Shown here piece after piece: positions 35,401-39,206 of a stretch of 64,000 nucleotides of DNA. The notes beneath the pieces were generated by a model. That model worked only from the letters and a program-made list of their open reading frames with translations. It was not told where the DNA came from and did not search any database. Made by a program: the position numbers and the translations under genes. The stretch is from Zygaena filipendulae (lineage: Eukaryota; Arthropoda; Insecta; Lepidoptera; Zygaenidae). The stretch is from the NCBI GenBank assembly GCA_907165275.2, contig OU015653.1:1890001-1954000 (forward strand), in the 5' to 3' direction. Every line of letters begins with the position of its first letter. Position 1 is the stretch's first letter.

Positions 35401-38400
35401 TCGGAGGAGGAAGAGAGAGTGATTACAGATCAAGATGAAGAAATGGTGGAGCTTGCAAGCTCAGATAAAACAGCACACCCCGAGAGTAGTCAAGAATCTG
35501 AGATGATTATTGAGATTCCAGATTCAGACAAATGGAGAGACATGTTGGGAATTCCACCATCATCGGAGGGGTCTGAAGTGGTTCCTTCAGCTGCAGGCAA
35601 AATAAAAAATAAGCTCAACCTGTATCCTAAAACGCCTTATCAAAGAGCAAGTTCTTCAAAAGATAATTTGTATTTACTTTAAGTTATTGTTTTTCTTTCA
35701 TTTAATTTGTACTTTAGAATCAAGGATAATCTGGCTAGATAGTTTTGTTTATTTAAGGAAAGGTTAATTTATCGTATTTTGTTAATTATTATTATTAGTG
35801 TTCTACTTGGGGGTAAGGTATGTCATATACAAAGTAGGTAGGTATTTGTAATATAATTTAATGTGGGTACATTTTTGCTTTATTGTTTTAATAAAGTGAA
35901 TTATGTGGGTAGTTTGAGATTGTGACATGACCTACTCACTTGTTAATTAGCTACCTAGCTAAATACATCTCTTATATTGACTCCTGAGTTTTAATTACTA
36001 TTTCATACATATTAGTAACTAATAGGGATGTTGACAACTTTTGAAAATCAAAATTTCAATTAGTCCGTCTTTTAGAAAATTAAAAATCATTAGACACGTA
36101 TTTTTTTATTTTTCAAATAAATGAAAATACACAGAGATAAAGCGCATTAAAGTTTAGGGTGGGGGCTCGTGACGTCACTTACCGCTACAAGCCGCCATAC
36201 AAACTGCACTAGTTAGTGACGTCACGCGAAATTTCAACTCAATGTATCTCTGTTATTTTTTGAATACGTAAAAAAAGAAAAAATACGTGTCCAATATTTT
36301 TTATTAATCTACAAGACGGACTAAGAAAAAAAAAATAGTCAAATAGCCTATTGTAGCACGGCATTTCATGCTGATCGGCTGAGCCGTTGAAGCGTGAAAG
36401 CGTAATAAACAAACAAAGTCACTTTCGCATTTATAATAGTTAAAATATTATGTTGTAGATGCGAATATATGCGGTAATTGGGGCATTATTATAAAAATAA
36501 AGATAATAAAATATATTTTATTTGCAAGTAAGTATATACCTACCTATCTACGACTCATTAGGTACACTAACCATGCATAATATCCCTATTCTAAAAAGTA
36601 CTTAATAGAAAATATATTTTAGAAATTAATGCCTTACCGCGATAAGACTCCACCAACAAAAGAAGTATACATAGTAGGTATAAATTATTATCTATCTATC
36701 TATCTATACTATAATAAAAGAGTAGAATCTGCGATTCTGTACATTGAATATTTTTAACAAAAACTGACAAGGAGCAATAAAAGAAGAGTAAGCAATCACA
36801 AAAGAGTTTTCAAAAATCTTTTCTGTCTACTGAACGGATTTTCATGCGGTTTTCACAGGAGGTTAAGCTTAGCCTGCAGCTACATATAGGCTTTGTTTCA
36901 TTGAAATCGGATGTCGGGAAAAAAAGTTAATTGTTGTATAAAAACCTTTCACGCGGGTGAAACCGCGGGGCACAGCTAGTCTATAATAAGTTTCATAAAT
37001 TTTACAAAAGTCAAGTTATTCTCGAGGCGCTGCACCGTATTCGAAATATTTCCAATTTCAAACGAAGCAAATAATTGCCGCTTGCAATAGCTTTGTACTC
37101 ATAATAATCAATACCAAATGAAAAGTCGAAAGAATACTAAAGTGAACGAACTCCGCAGGCCATTTCTTTGTGAAAAGTTTTATCCAATATCCACCGGGGA
37201 GGCGGCGACAATTGATGCGCCATGTTTGAATCGGGCACCTAGTAATATATCCACTATTTTTTCGGGTTCCATAGCCAAATGGCAAAAGTTGAATCCATGC
37301 GGTTTCCTCATATCTGTCCGCCTTAGCAATGCTGCCTATGATGCTGAGCTGGTTGCCTTTTTGTTGCGACACGCTATTTTTGCTATTGATAATTTTTTAA
37401 GTAAATCTTTCACGTTATTGCTTTTCTAAGGCTCTATTTTTGAAGTATTGACACAATTTCTTATTATAAATTTCATGCAAGTACCCTATTTGTATTTTTA
37501 TTTGTATTCCCTTCCCGCACCATCCAAATATTTTTGGTTTGAAATGGTTTGATTGGAAATTTTGTAAAAGCTCTAGATAGTGGGACTTTAGACTTAAAAA
37601 AAGATAAAACTAAAAAAAATATTGTTTCAATAAGATTGTTGTGTAGTACCTAGTACTAGTCGTATTTGTATGGGTTCTATTTAAAAATAAAAATTAAATC
37701 TTTATTAACTTTGAATTTGAACAGCAAAACTTTAATCCCAATTACGGAACCTTTCACTGTTCGTGGTCCGACAGGCACTTGGCCAGTTTTTATCTATTCG
37801 GATACACCGTATATTAAAGCAAACCGTCCTGAAATATTTATAATATAAGTGGGAAAAATAAGTGAATACTGAAGCGCGTTTTATACTAAGGTGAACAGGG
37901 AATATGCATTTTTTTTTTAATTTACTTGATATTTTTCCTTTGAATCTAAATTATAAATACAATTCTTTACAATTCAGGGGAAAGAGGATACAATAAATTC
38001 ATATTTAATACTTTAATGTAGGTACTTAAAAGAAATAAGAATGCGGGGTTTCGGTGATGACGGGCAACCCACAGTAATATATTATTTATTGCTTTCCTGT
38101 GGAACAAACGATGGGAGCCACCTGCCTGCAAGTTATGACCGGTTTACACTTCCATAAGTAGTAAGTAAGTAAGTCCAGCTTACCATCTAACTTACTTAAT
38201 CGAAAAGTAGACAGCAACGTCCAAATAGAAGTGGTTTCTAGCCTGCGGCAAGTTGCTACTTAATCACTTACTTGCCGGCCGGCGTCCACACGTGTTTTTT
38301 TACTTACTACTTGGACGCAGATAAGCAATAACATGTTAACCCACGAAATGAAGTTATTGATTCAGAATGATTTATTGAGAGTAGAGAGAGAACGTTTTTT

Positions 38401-39093
38401 AATTATGTGTTTACCTTATTACATTGTTTAAATATGCAACTAAATATTGAACATAAACAATTGGACACAAAATGGCGCTATAATTTTAAAACTTTAATTT
38501 ATTCAAAATTTCTCCAGTGTGGGTTAACACACTATTGTTTATCTATGTCCACTTATGGAAGTGTAAACTGGCCATTAGTATCAGTTTTTCATTCAAGGTT
38601 TTTCACACGGGCAAATGATATGAATTATGTACATATGTAAATAATAAAATATGTCAGCATGTAATGTACCCTAATCTGTACATATAAATAAAATTGAAGT
38701 ATCTGTTTGTAATTCGAAATTTACAGTTTTACACTAAATGCATATGAAAACAAAAGTGTATACTATACTATGCAAAATTTCATGTTAATCGGTTGAATAT
38801 ACAATCACTTACGCGTTTATAATATTATTATAAATTTTCTGATTTCAGTGGTCCTAGCAGTTGCAATACCAGACTTGGAACTACTAATAGGTCTAGTTGG
38901 CGCCATATTTTTCTCAACACTGGGCCTATTGATCCCTATCATGATCCAAACAGTCCACAAGTGGGACCGCAGCCTCGGCAAATGGTCCTATATTTTATGG
39001 AAGAATCTCGTTTTGCTTATAATTTATTTCATAGTATTATTATCCGGTTGCTATTCGGCCATAAGTCAAATTGTTGAAAAGTTCAGACAGTAA
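8298..39093 (+). CDS. SLC36/PAT-family proton-coupled amino-acid transporter (whole gene, 8 coding exons)
   Basis: Exons 8298-8449, 8850-9000, 10979-11100, 15159-15243, 17096-17340, 22503-22715, 31084-31253 and 38849-39093 total 1383 nt, 460 codons plus TAA. Every junction is GT-AG and keeps phase. The product has a polar N-terminus with NPFEHRN, then HLLKSSLGSGLLAMPAAFKH (first membrane segment) and FAMEGINVVMPVENEM. Both are hallmarks of PAT/SLC36 transporters in the AAAP superfamily, close to Drosophila pathetic and CG1139. About 11 membrane segments are expected. The family moves small amino acids with protons across plasma or lysosomal membranes and can feed TORC1; which applies here cannot be seen. 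LTR elements sit in two introns, antisense (18738-22375) and sense (31457-36014), without breaking an exon. Confidence 0.93.
8454..8628. mobile_element. Harbinger-type MITE 2 inserted in a splice donor
   Basis: Inverted ends of about 45 bp (GAGCTTGTTCAGATGAAGCG at left; GAGCCGGTCCAGATGAGGCG as reverse complement of the right end) differ at about five positions. Flanking TAA duplications are at 8451-8453 and 8629-8631. Removing the element and one TAA leaves ATC-GTAAGTGA, a strong donor; with the element the donor reads GTAAGAGC. The interior repeats TTTTACGCGCGAG. Non-coding. The element lies wholly in the intron after exon 1. Confidence 0.85.
8629..8849 (+). other. Remainder of intron 1
   Basis: It contains ATTATCGCG, GTTAACG-like and GTGTGGCC motifs (8670-8760) that may be a decayed inverted-repeat element, and a Helitron-like end fragment (TGAAATTACCGCGGGG...CAGCTAGTAA near 8780-8812). 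Confidence 0.4.
8850..9000 (+). CDS. SLC36 transporter exon 2 (first membrane segments)
   Basis: Residues 51-101, including HLLKSSLGSGLLAMPAAFKH and the following helix ending ATHCVHIL. The acceptor is the AAAG ending at 8849, chosen over the ACAG five bases later because only the former keeps phase with the exon 1 donor. The donor is GTAAGA at 9001. The conserved GSGLLAMP loop is part of the substrate path in this family. Confidence 0.92.
9061..9388. mobile_element. MITE family A, copy 1
   Basis: It runs from GGCTATTTGACTAC to GTCAAAAAGCC, with AGTCCGTCAGTTAGATAAAA near the left and GACACATATTTTTTGC inside. The palindromic core GATGTCACGTGACATTTC is present. It sits in intron 2, 60 bp past exon 2. 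Family A has about nine copies in this window. Confidence 0.75.
9389..10046 (+). other. Intron 2 sequence
   Basis: No exon. A Helitron-like 5' fragment (TAATATTATAAATGCGAAAG) is at 9647-9670; the remainder is AT-rich and unassigned. Confidence 0.4.
10047..10253. repeat. Foldback repeat with GAGCGAAGCGAG core
   Basis: The left arm TAGATTATGCACCGAGGGAG...CGTCACGG pairs with a right arm that reads, reverse-complemented, TAGAGTATGCACCTCGAGG...CGTCACGG. Between them are CTGAGCGAAGCGAGGGAG and CTGAGTGAATCGAGGGG. No coding capacity. A probable MITE of unknown superfamily. Confidence 0.6.
10395..10880 (+). repeat. Composite repeat E, copy 1
   Basis: Blocks include GTTTCATACCACATTACC / GGTGGTATGAAAT, GGTGAAAGTAACCCCTCGC, GCTCGGGCGCCAAACCCCGT, CTTTTCATTACGAATGCAAG and, after a SINE 1 fragment at 10713-10755, CAACCCGCTTCTCCGGCAAC. 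The same blocks occur in inverse orientation and order at 23509-24125, and the last of them is close upstream of the exon 3 acceptor. Confidence 0.65.
10979..11100 (+). CDS. SLC36 transporter exon 3
   Basis: Residues 102-142 (VSTSRDICRECRVPSLNYTD...), a cysteine-bearing loop followed by KVFKYGPKRWRRFSGYVR, matching the loop between membrane segments 2 and 3 in insect PATs. Acceptor ATCCACAG before 10979; donor GTATGT at 11101. A longer chance frame (10874-11338) runs through both splice sites, but only this part resembles the family. Confidence 0.9.
11505..11734. mobile_element. MITE family B, copy with ATTT duplication
   Basis: It begins GGACGCAGATAAGCAATAAC and ends TTGCTTATCTATGTCC, inverted relative to the copy at 6345. 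It is flanked by ATTT on both sides and contains AATGGCGCTTCTAC. The stretch 11101-11504 before it is unassigned intron. Confidence 0.85.
11897..12116 (-). mobile_element. Helitron-like repeat, complete
   Basis: On the minus strand it runs from near CCTACTAATATTATAAATG to ACCGCGGGTGAAACCGCGGG, CAGAGCTAG-T. The 3' hairpin plus CTAG-T and the TC/TAATATTATAAA-type start are Helitron features. The interior has CAACGTGCATGCCG and ATCCAAACATC repeats. Confidence 0.65.
12125..12230 (+). repeat. Retroposon 3' tail with ATTCA repeats
   Basis: TTATGTCAAATAAAGG is followed by a pentanucleotide tract (ATTCA)n, the usual end of a non-LTR retroposon. The body is not recognisable. Confidence 0.45.
12231..12624 (+). 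other. Intron 3 sequence
   Basis: AT-rich, no exon and no repeat recognised. Confidence 0.4.
12625..12941. mobile_element. MITE family A, copy 2
   Basis: It starts GGGATGCGGACTAC and ends TAGTCAACATGCCC; the inverted ends include TTAGTCC...TTAG and AAGACGGACTAA. The centre has CCGCCATACAAACTGTCAG. It lies in intron 3 of the transporter. Confidence 0.85.
12995..13640 (+). mobile_element. SINE family 2, copy 2, interrupted
   Basis: Head TTGGCGCAGTAGGTCACC with GAGTTCGATTCCTGG, then TTTGTGTGATGAACATAGGG, matches the copy at 4145-4476. The body stops at ACAGTATAATGTA (13173) and resumes at TATGCAATAATATG (13596) with TATACCACGTTTGC. The gap is filled by the MITE at 13174-13595. Confidence 0.75.
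13174..13595. mobile_element. TA-flanked MITE inside SINE 2
   Basis: Ends GGGTAAAACCCGGATAGTTG and, reverse-complemented from the right, GGGTAAAACCAGGATAGTTG are near-perfect inverted repeats. TA precedes and follows. A TA duplication fits Tc1/mariner-type insertion. The interior repeats GGGATAGTTGCC / GGCATCTATCCC motifs. No transposase is encoded. Confidence 0.82.
13641..14182 (+). other. Intron 3 sequence
   Basis: No exon or repeat recognised; several A and T runs. Confidence 0.4.
14183..14407 (+). mobile_element. Helitron-like repeat
   Basis: From about CTAATGTAAATGCGAAGG to AAGAGTGAAACCGCGGGG, ACAGCTAT-T. The body carries GTTACGCTTCCAGGCC and GACGTTGTCAGGAGTACAG. A single change turns the usual CTAG end into CTAT. 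Confidence 0.6.
14794..15018. mobile_element. MITE family B, copy with ATTT duplication (2)
   Basis: GGACATAGATAAGCAATAG at the left, TTATCGGCGTCC at the right, flanked by ATTT on both sides. It contains AAAATTATAGCGCCATTTTA. It ends 140 bp before exon 4. Confidence 0.85.
15159..15243 (+). CDS. SLC36 transporter exon 4
   Basis: Residues 142-170: TFADYAMAGVCLGGTSVYVI and FIATSLKD, the third membrane segment of the PAT fold, matching the conserved VYxVFIATSxxD pattern of insect members. Acceptor TTATGCAG before 15159; donor GTAAGT at 15244. It starts with the last base of an arginine codon split from exon 3. Confidence 0.92.
15258..15565 (+). mobile_element. Helitron-like repeat(s), just after exon 4
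   Basis: TACTAATATTATAAAATATG opens the unit; GTTTTCAGGAGTACAGAG, CCGGAATTCCCACGGG, and a second body unit (CACGTTGCCAAACAG) follow. It ends GTGAAACCGCGGGGAACAG, CTAG-T. It appears to be two overlapping or partly duplicated copies. It starts 15 bp past the exon 4 donor. Confidence 0.6.
15748..16096 (+). mobile_element. SINE family 1, full-length copy 2
   Basis: A box TAGCTCAGAGG and B-box-like GGTTCAAACCC at the head; the body runs to TGCCCGTTTGCCCCCTATAT and a short A tail. It matches the 3387 copy throughout. A 16-bp minisatellite follows its tail. Confidence 0.87.
16112..16326 (+). repeat. 16-bp minisatellite, about 12 units
   Basis: The unit TTCGCAAATGGTCCAA is repeated with changes (TTCTCAAATGG, GGTGCAA, AATCGTCC). 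The array starts about 15 bp after the SINE tail and ends in TTAATTGGTCAGAT. A 133-residue frame through it is not a real gene. Confidence 0.9.
16500..16690 (-). mobile_element. Helitron-like repeat
   Basis: Plus-strand text ACTAGCTGTTGCACCGCGG, TTTCACCCGCGG is the reversed A-CTAG end with its hairpin. The body includes GTATGTCCTTCTCTGTACCC. The far end is near ACTTTCACATTC. Confidence 0.6.
16723..17050. mobile_element. MITE family A, copy 3 (inverted)
   Basis: GGGCATGTTGACTAATTTTT at the left to TAGTCCACATCCC at the right, with TTTTTTAGTCCGTCTTG, a central TAGTGACGTCACGACC and CTGACGGACTAATTAG. It ends 46 bp before exon 5. Confidence 0.87.
17096..17340 (+). CDS. SLC36 transporter exon 5
   Basis: Residues 171-252. 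After ICDIYFPDRQLSVQAYCG come two membrane segments (GILLMPLILITQ; KFLVPFSFLSNFCLVVTFLI) and the loop before segment 6, ending TEWPLFIR. The acceptor follows a long T tract (TTTTTTTTTTTTCAG); the donor is GTATTT at 17341, weaker than consensus but required for phase with exon 6. Confidence 0.93.
17341..17762 (+). other. Intron 5, 5' part
   Basis: No exon. An AATAAATAAATAAC stretch lies at 17521-17533. No named repeat otherwise. Confidence 0.4.
17763..17957 (-). mobile_element. Helitron-like repeat
   Basis: Reversed end ACTAGCTGTTTCCCGCGG, ATTCACCCGCGG, then GTTCCCGCGGGAATTCCG, CAACGTGTATACAAAATTTG and ACTTTCACATTTATATAATA. Complete or nearly so. Confidence 0.65.
18007..18062. repeat. Perfect-stem hairpin
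   Basis: CTTTTATCGGGCTTAAA pairs exactly with TTTAAGCCCGATAAAAG. After one unpaired position TCATAG pairs with CTATGA, leaving a 7-base loop CCCGGTG. The stem is about 23 bp. It could be a tiny foldback element or a miRNA-like precursor; there is no evidence of transcription. Confidence 0.7.
18738..18808 (-). repeat. Element A 3' LTR (71 bp)
   Basis: TGTAGCGGAGG...GTGTGCACA on the plus strand, matching 22305-22375 apparently base for base. Ends TG...CA. Very short LTRs are known in some lepidopteran gypsy elements such as Bombyx mag. Confidence 0.85.
18822..21975 (-). CDS. Element A pol polyprotein (PR-RT-RNaseH-IN)
   Basis: One uninterrupted frame of about 1050 codons, in the -1 frame relative to gag and overlapping the gag stop. 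In order: protease with FLVDTGADIS; reverse transcriptase with YPIPRIQDF, KLDLKMAY and catalytic FVDD; RNase H with MTDASDHSLGAVL and TDHKPL; integrase with an HHCC zinc finger (HPG...WAKACIDC) and core HIDVVGPL, TTDRAQNFES, KVERLHR. Two conserved spots look altered: MTFVLRNA where MPFGLRNA is usual, and TDRAQNF where TDRGxQF is usual. The intact frame suggests recent insertion; activity is doubtful. Confidence 0.9.
21968..22249 (-). CDS. Element A gag, truncated
   Basis: 93 codons from ATG 22249: MAEQEQKSKPPYSEILSRLE, a short coiled region, an Arg/Ser-rich stretch, then CRYHHKFGKKAIRCESPC, the unusual gag C-terminal Cys/His box of CsRn1-type elements. Full-length gags of this clade are much longer, so the capsid domain appears deleted while the ends were kept in frame. 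It probably cannot form particles without help. Confidence 0.75.
   Translation of the reverse strand: MAEQEQKSKPPYSEILSRLEKLTSQVAELRARHTTRQTSRQPFRGRYRSHSRSSSSRVKPGDPTWLCRYHHKFGKKAIRCESPCAQRNKTSEN
22305..22375 (-). repeat. Element A 5' LTR (71 bp)
   Basis: Matches 18738-18808. Adjoins the primer-binding site at its left (plus-strand GGGTCACCA). Right flank is ATATG. Confidence 0.85.
22385..22450 (+). repeat. Possible tRNA-like SINE head
   Basis: TGGTGTAGTGGTAAT and, about 30 bp on, ATTCGAAACTC resemble A and B boxes. No full cloverleaf or tail is visible before exon 6. Weak. Confidence 0.25.
22503..22715 (+). CDS. SLC36 transporter exon 6 (signature exon)
   Basis: Residues 252-323. FAMEGINVVMPVENEM is the most conserved PAT motif, followed by GHFLGCPGVLNITMTFVAAL, GVVGLFGYLKYGD and VTFNLPQDE. 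Acceptor TTGTTTTACAG before 22503; donor GTGAGT at 22716. Element A ends only 127 bp upstream. Confidence 0.95.
22745..22860 (-). mobile_element. Helitron-like repeat, partial
   Basis: Reversed body starting TACCCACGTTAATTTCGGAG, then TACCCTTTGTCCTTCTCTG and GGCAACGTGTATGC. Both ends are lost. Confidence 0.45.
23190..23290 (+). repeat. Retroposon 3' tail with TTTC repeats
   Basis: GGTTGGTTGGCAAATAAATT then TTTC/TTCT repeats. Similar to the tails at 1-95 and 54510-54580. Confidence 0.4.
23509..24125 (-). repeat. Composite repeat E, copy 2 (inverted)
   Basis: ACTCATGCTCGGAAAGTAGG, GAGAAGCGGGTTGAAAGTAG, later CTTTCCTTGCATTCGTAATG and GCTCGGGCGCCAAACCCCGT: the same blocks as at 10395-10880, reverse-complemented and in reverse order. 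The palindromic GGCGCC...GGCGCC around CTCGCTACGCTCG is notable. The stretch 23627-23918 between is AT-rich. Confidence 0.65.
24600..24800 (-). mobile_element. Helitron-like repeat
   Basis: Degenerate CCCCGCAGCTTCGCCCTCG, then TTTCTGCGGGAATTCCACG, AAGAACGTGTACG, GTTGATCCGTTAAGGCGTG and ACATTCCCATTTACGTATAA. Confidence 0.55.
24801..26289 (+). other. Intron 6 sequence without recognised features
   Basis: About 1.5 kb of AT-rich intron. Open frames of 60-82 codons occur on both strands but show no family resemblance or exon signals. Confidence 0.45.
26290..26760. mobile_element. MITE family A, copy 4, with about 180-bp insertion
   Basis: AATTAGTCCGTCTTTTAG at the left and AAGACGGACTAGTCAAATAG at the right match the copy at 36021. 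Between CATACAAACTGCACTAGTTA and TAGTGACGTCACGCG, contiguous in the 36021 copy, there are about 180 extra bases (26456-26636), AT-rich with TTATGTTATGTTAGATAGTG at the end. Confidence 0.78.
26766..27405 (-). repeat. Repeat Q, copy 2, split by a retroposon
   Basis: CACTGACAGCTGAG...CGCACACACG...TACTTGTGG and, beyond the insertion, AGTACTTGAATCAATTCATT, AGTGTCACCGGGCTG reconstitute copy 1 (3799-4040) in reverse. The break lies in AAGTA. Confidence 0.7.
26866..27348 (-). mobile_element. 5'-truncated LINE-like retroposon inside repeat Q
   Basis: On the minus strand it ends AATAAATGTATTTTC plus TTC repeats, the 3' tail, shared with 7055-7190. AAGTA flanks both sides (before 26866 and at 27344-27348), a target duplication. 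The body contains GAGTTGGTGACCCTTTCGGC and AAAACCAGCGCTAGG. No intact protein is encoded. Confidence 0.7.
27621..27856. mobile_element. Foldback MITE, family D, copy 2
   Basis: Near-identical to 2373-2612: GGCCGCACTCAGAGTCGAC at the left arm, GTCGACTCTGAGTGCGGC at the right, arms of about 75 bp. Confidence 0.88.
28008..28195 (-). mobile_element. Helitron-like repeat
   Basis: ACTAGCTGTTCCCCGCGG, TTTCACTCGCG hairpin end in reverse; body CGCAGGAATTCCGTG, GACAACGTGTGTAC, TTGAGCCGTTAAGGCG; other end ACTTTCGCATTTATAA. Complete. Confidence 0.65.
28640..28945. mobile_element. MITE family A, copy 5 (inverted)
   Basis: TTTTTAGTCCGTCTTGTAG to CTGACGGACTAAATAG and TTGTCATCACGCCC. More diverged than others; the central CRE-like palindrome reads ATGACGTCGCGACC. 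Confidence 0.75.
29024..29221 (-). mobile_element. Helitron-like repeat, complete
   Basis: ACTAGCCGACGCCCGCGG, TTTCACCCGCGG hairpin end in reverse; body AACGTGCATGCC, TCAGTCGTTTTTGCGTGATTG; other end CTTTCACATTTATAATATTA. Closely resembles the copy at 11897. Confidence 0.68.
29670..29863 (+). mobile_element. Helitron-like repeat with intact TC start
   Basis: It starts TCTATACTAAAATTTTAAAG and ends AGGTGAAATCGCTAG-T. The body has CCGACCGATTTC-like text and AAAAGCTACATTATGCCTG. The TC...CTAG-T structure is clear. Confidence 0.65.
29896..30081. mobile_element. Foldback MITE, family D, copy 3 (diverged)
   Basis: CGGCCGCATTCAGTCG left and ACGACTCTGAGTGCGG right, with AATTGGCATCC / AATGCCAATT in the centre. 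Shorter than copies 1 and 2 and with deletions. Confidence 0.75.
30082..31083 (+). other. Intron 6, 3' part
   Basis: No repeat or exon recognised up to the acceptor of exon 7. Confidence 0.4.
31084..31253 (+). CDS. SLC36 transporter exon 7
   Basis: Residues 323-380: a membrane segment IARFLVAVAVFFTYCLQMY, then APMDIIW, equivalent to the conserved (V/A)PMEIIW of PATs, and a basic loop (RIKSRVSEKF) into the next helix ending RTVSVVIT. Acceptor ATTGTTTCAG; donor GTGAGT at 31254. Element B lies 204 bp downstream. Confidence 0.94.
31318..31455. mobile_element. MITE family A, half copy next to element B
   Basis: GAAAATCAAAATTATATTC, AATCCGTCTTGAAG, ATTGGACACATATTTTTTA and TCTCGTGACGTCAC form one half of the element, then the sequence runs into AACGTAAC and the 5' LTR of element B. 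Confidence 0.7.
31457..31650 (+). repeat. Element B 5' LTR (194 bp)
   Basis: Starts TGTCATATACAAAG and ends CATACATATTA. TTTTAATAAAGTG inside is a polyadenylation signal. Left flank GTAAC. Confidence 0.9.
31680..33191 (+). CDS. Element B gag-protease and start of RT
   Basis: ATG 31680 opens a gag with a matrix/capsid-like domain (TDNWDNYIDRLNFCFEANGV), two zinc knuckles (CYRCGDRHGGEC; CRYCRKKGHLEKIC, about residues 220-250), then an aspartic protease with MQVDTGASFSIV and LLGRDWL, and the first RT block (SEWATPVVPIVKKSGEIRLC). The frame is lost just after that block and runs to an irrelevant stop. The protease section (about 32460-32740) is strikingly GC-rich compared with the rest. Confidence 0.88.
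   Translation: MDKKAVRFDVFNPQTDNWDNYIDRLNFCFEANGVVLDSDKRANFFTICGSRVYETLIALITPKKATEVTFSEIVTILTKHFSPKPNEISVSFKFYKRDQKRGETAADYIANLRKLSAECNFTDLERMLRDRLVCGMSDERLQYDLLKLDNLRYQDVVDAMLSSESAGRDVRMIHNAATGSASGATPCDQQSPTGDAVSEPMDINAVQSKTNVRLCYRCGDRHGGECRFVNAVCRYCRKKGHLEKICISKKKNANRLVNFTEAPGDCLNGMYSLESAQRVPPYEVEVLAGGAPLRMQVDTGASFSIVNEGTWRALRAQAPRAALQPAALALRTWTGAPVPLLGQITLPVQYRNAAQNLRLIVAKGNNGPNLLGRDWLAPLDIALNINFVSSDERLQMDTIISKHKEVFRDGLGTYRGRPVKIHIKPGATPKYLKARPVPYALKDRVEKEIDRLTSEGVLRPTSFSEWATPVVPIVKKSGEIRLCVPEHRQRGDRIRYLSDAYSQ
33127..34383 (+). pseudogene. Element B RT and RNase H, frame-broken
   Basis: The reading frame resumes here (RSTVNEATESDTYPMPTASE) and covers the rest of reverse transcriptase (LDLDRAYTQV, catalytic LIDDI with YxDD-type core IDD, FLGFVIDSEGI) and RNase H (LTCDSSEYGVGAVL, TDHKPLLGIF). 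A small indel at about 33120-33130 puts it out of frame with gag-protease, and a TAG at 34381 cuts it from integrase. Confidence 0.85.
34384..35682 (+). pseudogene. Element B integrase, cut off by an upstream stop
   Basis: Same frame as the RT/RNase H part, after the TAG. It has the zinc-binding region (HKTHTG...CMRCLET), the catalytic core (HIDFAGPY, VSDNGTNF, NGLAERMVQTIK) and a C-terminal region with GPKWLSGKV and NRHIDQLI, then an acidic tail. A first Met at 34462 does not imply separate translation. The catalytic D, D and E residues are present. Confidence 0.85.
35821..36014 (+). repeat. Element B 3' LTR (194 bp)
   Basis: Same sequence as the 5' LTR by eye; right flank GTAAC, then a complete family A MITE. 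Confidence 0.9.
36021..36355. mobile_element. MITE family A, copy 7 (complete)
   Basis: AGGGATGTTGACAACTTTTG to AAATAGTCAAATAGCC, with both palindromes (GTGACGTCACTTACC; AGTGACGTCACGCG) intact. Best reference for the uninterrupted form of the 26290 copy. Confidence 0.85.
36356..36440 (-). mobile_element. Helitron-like fragment
   Basis: CGGCTGAGCCGTTGAAGCG, then ACAAAGTCACTTTCGC and ATTTATAATAG: one end only. Confidence 0.5.
36700..36977 (+). mobile_element. Helitron-like repeat, complete (long subfamily)
   Basis: Starts TCTATACTATAATAAAAGAG after a TATC repeat; ends ACGCGGGTGAAACCGCGGGG, CACAGCTAG-T. Body includes GCGATTCTGTACATTG and GAACGGATTTTCATGC. A close relative is at 54833. Confidence 0.7.
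36978..38137 (+). other. Intron 7, unassigned part
   Basis: Open frames of about 100 codons overlap on both strands at 37058-37429 but match no family I recognise and have no exon signals consistent with the transporter. Possibly a decayed transposon. The rest is AT-rich. Confidence 0.35.
38138..38573. mobile_element. Inverted-repeat element split by MITE B
   Basis: The left end ACCGGTTTACACTTCCATAA (from 38138) and the right end, reverse-complemented, GGCCAGTTTACACTTCCATA are inverted repeats, with GTAAGTAAGTAAG tracts next to them. The right arm is separated from the rest by MITE B. The pre-insertion element was about 195 bp. Confidence 0.7.
38313..38550. mobile_element. MITE family B, copy with ACTT duplication
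   Basis: GGACGCAGATAAGCAATAAC to TTTATCTATGTCC; ACTT on both sides. Interior AATGGCGCTATAATTTTAAA. Nested in the element above. Confidence 0.87.
38849..39093 (+). CDS. SLC36 transporter exon 8 (C-terminus)
   Basis: Residues 380-460 and TAA. AIPDLELLIGLVGAIFFSTL is the conserved tenth segment region (IPxLxLxIxLxGAxxxSxL), then GLLIPIMIQ, and a last membrane segment NLVLLIIYFIVLLSGCYSAI before a short charged tail. Acceptor GATTTCAG. AATAAA begins immediately after the stop (39094). Confidence 0.95.
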
Positions 39094-39099
39094 AATAAA
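39094..39099 (+). terminator. Polyadenylation signal next to the stop codon
   Basis: Canonical AATAAA directly after the transporter TAA. If used, the 3' UTR is only a few tens of bases; a more distal signal may be preferred. Confidence 0.4.
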
Positions 39100-39206
39100 T
39101 ATTAACTTTATAGGCGAGCTGTTCATATTTCATAACCGAAATAAGTGTATTTCGTGAAATAGACGCGAGACGCTGTCGTAGAATCACAGTTATCGTGCCC
39201 TAAGTG

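Larger units (their letters stand above)
31457..36014 (+). mobile_element. Element B: mag-like Ty3/gypsy retrotransposon
   Basis: 4558 bp in the sense orientation in intron 7. LTRs 31457-31650 and 35821-36014 are identical by eye and flanked by GTAAC on both sides (5-bp duplication). TGGCGACG just after the 5' LTR fits a tRNA-Ser primer site, as in mag. TTGGGGGTAAGG before the 3' LTR is the polypurine tract. Inside are gag, protease, RT, RNase H and integrase, with one frame break near 33120-33130 and one TAG at 34381. Confidence 0.92.

Noticed and set aside
37058..37429. Overlapping about 100-codon frames
   Set aside because: No recognisable domain, no splice signals joining them to the transporter; kept only as unassigned intron.
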